Source: Pelomonas sp. Root405 (GTDB lineage: Bacteria; Pseudomonadota; Gammaproteobacteria; Burkholderiales; Burkholderiaceae_C). Taken from it: a DNA stretch of 64,000 bases. Location of the stretch: NCBI RefSeq assembly GCF_001425165.1, contig NZ_LMDU01000014.1, positions 565,056-629,055 on the forward strand, read 5' to 3'. The position numbers and the translations under genes were made by a program. Under the pieces are notes generated by a model that was not told the DNA's origin, ran no database searches, and saw nothing but the letters and a program-made list of their open reading frames with translations. Of this stretch, positions 60,701 to 64,000 are shown piece by piece. Positions within the stretch are counted from its first letter, which is position 1, and each line of letters starts with the position of its first letter.

Positions 60701-61341
60701 CGTCGCAGGCCCTGGGCGTCACACGCCAGCTGCACACCATCTACATCCCCGACCGCCACATCGACGGCAGCGTGAGCGGGATCTACGCGCTGTCCAGCGA
60801 CGTCACCTTGACCAAGGAAGCCGAGCGCCGGCTGCAGGACCTGGCCCGCAACGACCCGCTGACCGGCCTGCCCAACCGTCGAGAGTTCGAACACCGGCTG
60901 GTGCTGGCGCTGGCCCGCGCCCGCCGCAGCCACAAGGCCATGGCTTTGATCTTCATGGACGTCGACCACTTCAAGGGCATCAACGATGGCCACGGCCATG
61001 CCGCCGGCGACGTCGTGCTGAAGGAATTCGCCAACCGCGTCCGCAACGCCGTGCGCGCCACCGACACCGCGGCCCGCCTGGCCGGCGACGAATTCATCGT
61101 CATCCTCGAAGGTCTGCACGATGCCGCCGAGGCCTCGCAGGTGGCGTCCAAGCTCGTTGACGCGATCCGTGCGCCAATGCTGCTGCCCAGCGGCCAGGAA
61201 ATCAGCGTGACGACCAGCCTGGGCATGGCCTGCTGGGGCGGCACGGGCGATGGCGCCGACGACATCCTTGACCGCGCCGACCGCGCGCTCTATCGCGCCA
61301 AGGCGGCAGGCCGTGACACCTTTGCGCAAACGGTCTTCTGA
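57736..61341 (+). CDS. Membrane diguanylate cyclase with four PAS domains
   Basis: 1201 residues. About seven membrane helices lie in residues 10-245, a periplasmic sensing segment spans about 250-495, and a last helix (LGWLVLLMCGLTLVGTWVLR) leads to four PAS domains (about 535-655, 665-785, 790-915 and 920-1045). The final GGDEF-type domain (about 1045-1200) makes cyclic di-GMP. Its active-site motif is AGDEF (residues 1116-1120); an RATD inhibitory site lies five residues before. Active cyclases with AGDEF are known. No EAL domain, so synthesis only. Confidence 0.9.
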   Translation: MTPLLRLTTARWAALACMLIAGLVALRWAFRIDLGDWLPGLNEAGIVAATLLLAGSAAVWFMAGWPQGQPPSAKAGHVVRGLALLLAVMPVLMLIEAASGMSLGIDFGRGALPSAQNPHPGRISPNACFGFLLLFASMALLAGRADRLARRLSTACIAGAALIAALGVLGYLLNLEQLYHWGSFNRLTLPTALGLALLATALWELRLRWTGVQQRLDLHERRITHRSLAVLALVAVAAGAGGFAALAPEFERMRKQDVYASAVVTGEALTSAVDQGVWLAETIATRPVVVEQLVQLADNPADAARRERLRAITGSLLTAGVTAARFVGTAGTTLAEAGKFAAQADTPSLALARDYAPTSRLLWSSGFILATDRPVTDRGEVVGRFQSEQRLALMDRLVLRVHDSDASADVLICNRVDAVASCVPSKLYPTAFTIPMFDASGRVNLPINRALLGESGVLLTPDLRGKPVVAAYVPLARTGLAMVVKADIEAVFATIRERLGWLVLLMCGLTLVGTWVLRLHVRPLVKQLANEQARCRAILDHSGDAFIAIDVEGCVTDWNLQAQALFGYSATEATGQRLAELIIPAESRAAHQAGMARFRHTGQGRVVNQRVEVAAQHRDGRRIDVELSVAASPTHSGDGYTAHAFVRDIGQRKAAASQLAASEQRMRDITNAIPALVGVFDAEQRCIYANDLALKVHGLRPESAIGMTMKEGLGEQSYALHEAYVQAVLQGHPQSFEGTLPWRGGTGHFQVHLVPMRDALTQAVNGFYLMTFDITELRSAQLQQERSERRLRAITDNLPALISHLDAEGRYLFANRQFETMLGLPPEQLLGKHIGEVRDKAYVEQVMPWLRRAMAGETVVFEPETGPRGGDARKYQQTYVPEFDAGGHVTGVFAVTFDITERKLTEQRVSDAQAHLKAIADNLPVLISYIDRHHRLTFVNKTFKEWMGVDPEQAIGTHLKALIGPDLYAQRLPAIEEALGGQRVEFDVASQALGVTRQLHTIYIPDRHIDGSVSGIYALSSDVTLTKEAERRLQDLARNDPLTGLPNRREFEHRLVLALARARRSHKAMALIFMDVDHFKGINDGHGHAAGDVVLKEFANRVRNAVRATDTAARLAGDEFIVILEGLHDAAEASQVASKLVDAIRAPMLLPSGQEISVTTSLGMACWGGTGDGADDILDRADRALYRAKAAGRDTFAQTVF

Positions 61342-61394
61342 ACGACAGAGCCGGTAACAAGCCCGCTGCCGCGCCGCGCCACAATCCGCCGGCC

Positions 61395-62918
61395 GTGACT
61401 GCTGCCGTTCTCCGTCGCCCACCGCCCTACCTCCGCCAGTTGCAGCCGCGCCAGTTGGAGCGCTGCCTGCTGCTGGCGGTGCTGCTGCACATCTGGCTGG
61501 TGCTGGTGTTCGGGAATGCCACCGGCACGGCCGCGCCCGGCGAAGGCGTCTGGGGCAGCCTGACCGTCAAGCTGCTGGGCCGAAGCGGCGGTGAAGCCGG
61601 CGCACCGCCGGGCGAGCCCAGCACGGAATGGCGCGACAACGGCGCACCGGGCAGCGGCGCGGCGCCGCGTCAGGGCGGCCAGGTCCGCCCCGCCGCGCCG
61701 GAGGCGGCCGAGACCGGAGCGGCCGAACTCGGCCGCTGGAACCCGCGCGAGGTGCCGCCCGAGGCCGCCCGGACCGAAGAGGTCTCGCCCGCGCCGCCGA
61801 GCACGGCAACCCTGAGCCTGCCCGAGGGCTTCAAACCCATCGAGCGAGAGAGCGTCGACACGCCGCAGCCGCGCAGCGCCGCGCAGCCGGCGGCCGCTGC
61901 CGAGCTGCCCGCCGCCGTCGGCCGCCTGGAAGCCCGCCCCGACGCCGCCGTCGCGCCGCTGCCGTCGGCTGCCGAGCTGCGACCCCAAAGCCGCCCGGCC
62001 GAGCTGCCCACGCTGCCTGCCCAGCTGCCGGCCGCCGTCAGTCGCCTGGATGCCGCGCCCACCGCGGCCCGTGCCGCCACGCTGCCGAGCCCGGCCGACC
62101 TGCGCACGCCCGCAGTGACGGCCGCCGCGGCAGCACCCAGCGCCGATCTGCCGGCGCCGGTGCGCCGCCTCGAAGCCCCCGCCGAAACCGGCGTCGCCAC
62201 CGCCTTGCCGAACGCAGCCGAGCTGCGCGCTGCCCCGGGCACCGCCGCCGCGCAGTCCGCGCCCAGCACTGCCCTGCCCGCCGCGGTGCAGCGGCTGGAG
62301 GCCGCGACCGGGCAAGGCGCCGCCGTCACGCCGCTGAGCCGGTCGAGCGAGCTGCGCACCGCCACGCCTTCCACTGCCGCGGCCACGCTGCAGGCTGGCC
62401 AGGACCTGCCCGCGCCCGTGCGCCGGCTGGAATCGGCAGACAGCGCCGGCGGCGTCGCGCCGCTGCAGGCCGCGCCCAACGCGCGCGCAGCGGCAGCCAC
62501 GGCGGGCGGGCAATCCTTGCCCGAGTTGTCAGGCGCCTTGCCGGGCGAGGTGGTCGCGCCAAGCGGCCCGGCCAGGGGCGACCCGAACGCCAACCCGTAC
62601 GCGGCGCCCAAGGCCTCGGCCGGCTCGCCCGATGCGGGCTCGCGCCTGGGTGTCGACCTGGCCGTGCCGCCCTCGGCAGCCGCCAGCGCGCCGAGGGCGC
62701 CGCTCAACTTGTCCTTGCCACGCGGCGACATCGCGGCCCGCCGCGGCCCGGGCCTCGTCGACATGCTGCCCCAGCCCCCCGAGCGCAAGTCCAAGCTTGA
62801 GCAGTCCATCGAGGACGCCGCCAACAAGGACTGCCGCAATGCCTACGCAGGCGCCGGCATCCTGGCCGTCGTGCCATTGGCCCTGGACACGGCGCGTGGC
62901 AAGGGTTGCAAGTGGTAA
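61395..62918 (+). CDS. Ala/Pro-rich repeat protein with N-terminal membrane anchor
   Basis: 507 residues from a GTG start. One membrane helix (CLLLAVLLHIWLVLVFG) is followed by a long low-complexity part. Residues about 171-365 contain five copies of a 40-44 residue repeat with core LPAAVxRLEA and xLPSAAELR. The C-terminal 60 residues (GLVDMLPQPPERKSKLEQSI to GKGCKW) are conserved-looking, with a DCR..YAG segment. The layout resembles TonB-like energy transducers spanning the periplasm, but no TonB C-terminal domain is evident. Function unknown. Confidence 0.7.
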   Translation: MTAAVLRRPPPYLRQLQPRQLERCLLLAVLLHIWLVLVFGNATGTAAPGEGVWGSLTVKLLGRSGGEAGAPPGEPSTEWRDNGAPGSGAAPRQGGQVRPAAPEAAETGAAELGRWNPREVPPEAARTEEVSPAPPSTATLSLPEGFKPIERESVDTPQPRSAAQPAAAAELPAAVGRLEARPDAAVAPLPSAAELRPQSRPAELPTLPAQLPAAVSRLDAAPTAARAATLPSPADLRTPAVTAAAAAPSADLPAPVRRLEAPAETGVATALPNAAELRAAPGTAAAQSAPSTALPAAVQRLEAATGQGAAVTPLSRSSELRTATPSTAAATLQAGQDLPAPVRRLESADSAGGVAPLQAAPNARAAAATAGGQSLPELSGALPGEVVAPSGPARGDPNANPYAAPKASAGSPDAGSRLGVDLAVPPSAAASAPRAPLNLSLPRGDIAARRGPGLVDMLPQPPERKSKLEQSIEDAANKDCRNAYAGAGILAVVPLALDTARGKGCKW

Positions 62919-62922
62919 GCCT

Positions 62923-63648
62923 TCAAACGAGTTCCTGAAGCTGCAACGCGTTCTGCAGCGCCGCACCGGACGCGGTGTTGTCGAAGATGCACCAGCAGTC
63001 GGCGTCGCTCGTCAGTTCGCGCGCCCGCGCCTGCAGCCACTCGGCCTCATAGGACGACCAGTAGACCCGCGGCGAGCCATGCCAGCGGTAGTAGCGCAGG
63101 CCCGCCCAGCCGCCGGGCGCGTCGGCTCCGGGCCATTTGGCAGGGTCGACGGCGGCACGCGCCACCTCGCTCTTGATCAGCAGTTTTTCGGCCTCGGGCG
63201 TGAACCAGCTGGCGTGGCGAGGCTCGCAGACGATGACGCCACCGAACACGGCATGCGCCCGCTTGAAGAAGCGCTTGGCCACCGACGCGTCGAGCTGCAG
63301 CGAGGGCGGCAGCTGGACCAGCAGCACCGCCCACTTCGGGCCGAGGCCGCCGGCCTCTTCGGCGAAGCGGGCCAGCAGCGCATCCGCGCCGTCGAGCCGG
63401 CACTCATGCGAAATCTGCTTGGGACATTTGACGGCGAACCGGAAGTCGGCCGGCGTGCTGGCGGCCCATTTCTCGTAGGTCTGCGGCCGGTGCGGGCGGT
63501 AGAAGGAGGTGTTGATTTCCGCGCAGCGCATCAGGTTGGCGTAGCGCTGCAGCTGCGAACCTTCGGCCGGGAAGGCGCTCGCCGTCTTGGCGGGAATGGA
63601 CCAGCCAGCCGTGCCGATGACAGGGCCCGCAATCTTCTGAGAAGCCAT
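62923..63648 (-). CDS. DUF72 family protein
   Basis: 241 residues, cytosolic. It shows the family start VIGTAGWSIP, YANLMRCAEINTSFYRPHRP, FRFAVKCPKQISH, VCEPRHASWF and RYYRWHGSPRVYWSSY, ending with DCWCIFDNTASGAALQNALQ. The fold is TIM-barrel-like and no reaction is established. It converges with the repeat protein gene, with four bases between stops. Confidence 0.9.
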   Translation of the reverse strand: MASQKIAGPVIGTAGWSIPAKTASAFPAEGSQLQRYANLMRCAEINTSFYRPHRPQTYEKWAASTPADFRFAVKCPKQISHECRLDGADALLARFAEEAGGLGPKWAVLLVQLPPSLQLDASVAKRFFKRAHAVFGGVIVCEPRHASWFTPEAEKLLIKSEVARAAVDPAKWPGADAPGGWAGLRYYRWHGSPRVYWSSYEAEWLQARARELTSDADCWCIFDNTASGAALQNALQLQELV

Positions 63649-63754
63649 GCGGCCAAGCCTAGGATTGCAGCGTCATGGCGTGCGTCGGACAAGGCGCCAT
63701 GCCGCGCCCATGCATCCAACACGGCTTTCCACGCGCGGTCATGCGCAAATGAAA

Positions 63755-63775
63755 CAGGGCCCACTGAGGGCCCTG
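63755..63775 (-). terminator. Rho-independent terminator after the PEP-CTERM gene
   Basis: Perfect 8-bp stem (CAGGGCCC / GGGCCCTG) with a five-base loop. Read on the minus strand it is followed by TTTCATTT, suited to end transcription of the gene at 63810-64000. Confidence 0.7.
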
Positions 63776-63809
63776 ATGAGACGAGAGGCGGCCACCGAGG
63801 CCGCGAGGT

Positions 63810-64000
63810 TCAACGGCGGCGGCGGATGCTGCCAAGACCGACAAGCGCCAGGCCCACGAGCGCCAGGCTGGCCGGCTCGGGCAGGCGGTTCGGGTCACGC
63901 ACGGTGAAGTTGAGCGGGCCGCTGGAGAAACCGCAGCCGTAGTTCTGGATGTTGGAGTTCAGGCACTGATTGCTGGTACCGATGAAACTGCTACCGACAG
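63810..64000 (-). CDS. C-terminal end of a PEP-CTERM sorted exoprotein (cut by window edge)
   Basis: The last 62 residues are visible. They end LPEPASLALVGLALVGLGSI then RRRR and stop at 63810-63812. PEP motif, hydrophobic helix and arginine tail are the PEP-CTERM sorting signal recognised by exosortase, which places proteins at the cell surface with exopolysaccharide. The segment before contains two Cys (NQCLNS, YGCGFSS). The body of the protein is outside the window. Confidence 0.88.
   Translation of the reverse strand, partial: VGSSFIGTSNQCLNSNIQNYGCGFSSGPLNFTVRDPNRLPEPASLALVGLALVGLGSIRRRR

Noticed and set aside
57847-61422. 1191-codon minus-strand frame opposite the diguanylate cyclase
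   Set aside because: Antisense shadow; the plus-strand protein has clear PAS and GGDEF domains.

Overview
The window is GC-rich, densely packed DNA from a Gram-negative bacterium, most likely a betaproteobacterium of the Burkholderiales (Roseateles/Mitsuaria/Pelomonas type). This is inferred from a tandem glycine riboswitch ahead of gcvT-gcvH-gcvP-sdaA, a PEP-CTERM protein at the right edge, a DUF2244 gene beside a cytochrome oxidase gene, and the mix of TonB-dependent uptake with lipid A enzymes. No tRNA, rRNA, CRISPR array, insertion sequence or phage gene was seen.

Region 1 (1-24762, all + strand) is a plant hemicellulose degradation operon. Most genes overlap by 1-4 bases or lie close together. 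In order: end of a GH29-like fucosidase, GH29 fucosidase, GH43-CBM6, GH31, GH97, GH62, GH43 (subfamily 12 type), GH74 xyloglucanase, GH31 with a nested PA14 domain, CE20-type acetylesterase, GH27, GH141-like beta-helix protein with a PDZ domain, a Sde0182-like protein, and a decayed GH2 beta-galactosidase. Nearly all carry Sec, Tat or lipoprotein signals.

Region 2 (24814-36648, all - strand) reads the other way from a divergent promoter region: a glycan-binding-type lipoprotein, a TonB-dependent receptor, a flavin-dependent halogenase, GH43, a second GH43 (subfamily 12 type), GH51, and a secreted NTR/TIMP-like protein. A second halogenase (36917-38446) is read divergently on the + strand. Together, regions 1 and 2 look like a xyloglucan/arabinan utilisation locus. 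GH74 would cut the backbone, GH31 would remove xylose, GH29 and GH141 fucose, the GH43/GH51/GH62 set arabinose, GH27 and GH97 galactose or arabinopyranose, and the esterase acetyl groups. The receptor would import the oligosaccharides. The GH2 gene that could have removed beta-galactose is dead, and no dedicated regulator or inner-membrane sugar transporter lies in the window.

Region 3 (38544-47330) is a mixed accessory stretch: a Gly/Ser/Thr-rich secreted protein, a conserved small protein next to a zinc alcohol dehydrogenase, a 62-residue zinc-ribbon protein, an orphan cytochrome oxidase subunit I gene with a one-base frameshift, DUF2244, a metallo-beta-lactamase-fold hydrolase, a frameshifted CYP152-like P450, and a lipid A pair (LpxL-type acyltransferase and LpxO-type hydroxylase).

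Region 4 (47428-64000) is mostly housekeeping: a secreted TolB-propeller amidohydrolase; the glycine riboswitch and gcvT-gcvH-gcvP-sdaA, which converts glycine and serine to C1 units and pyruvate; an NRDE protein; a four-PAS diguanylate cyclase; an Ala/Pro-rich repeat membrane protein; a DUF72 protein; and the end of a PEP-CTERM protein.
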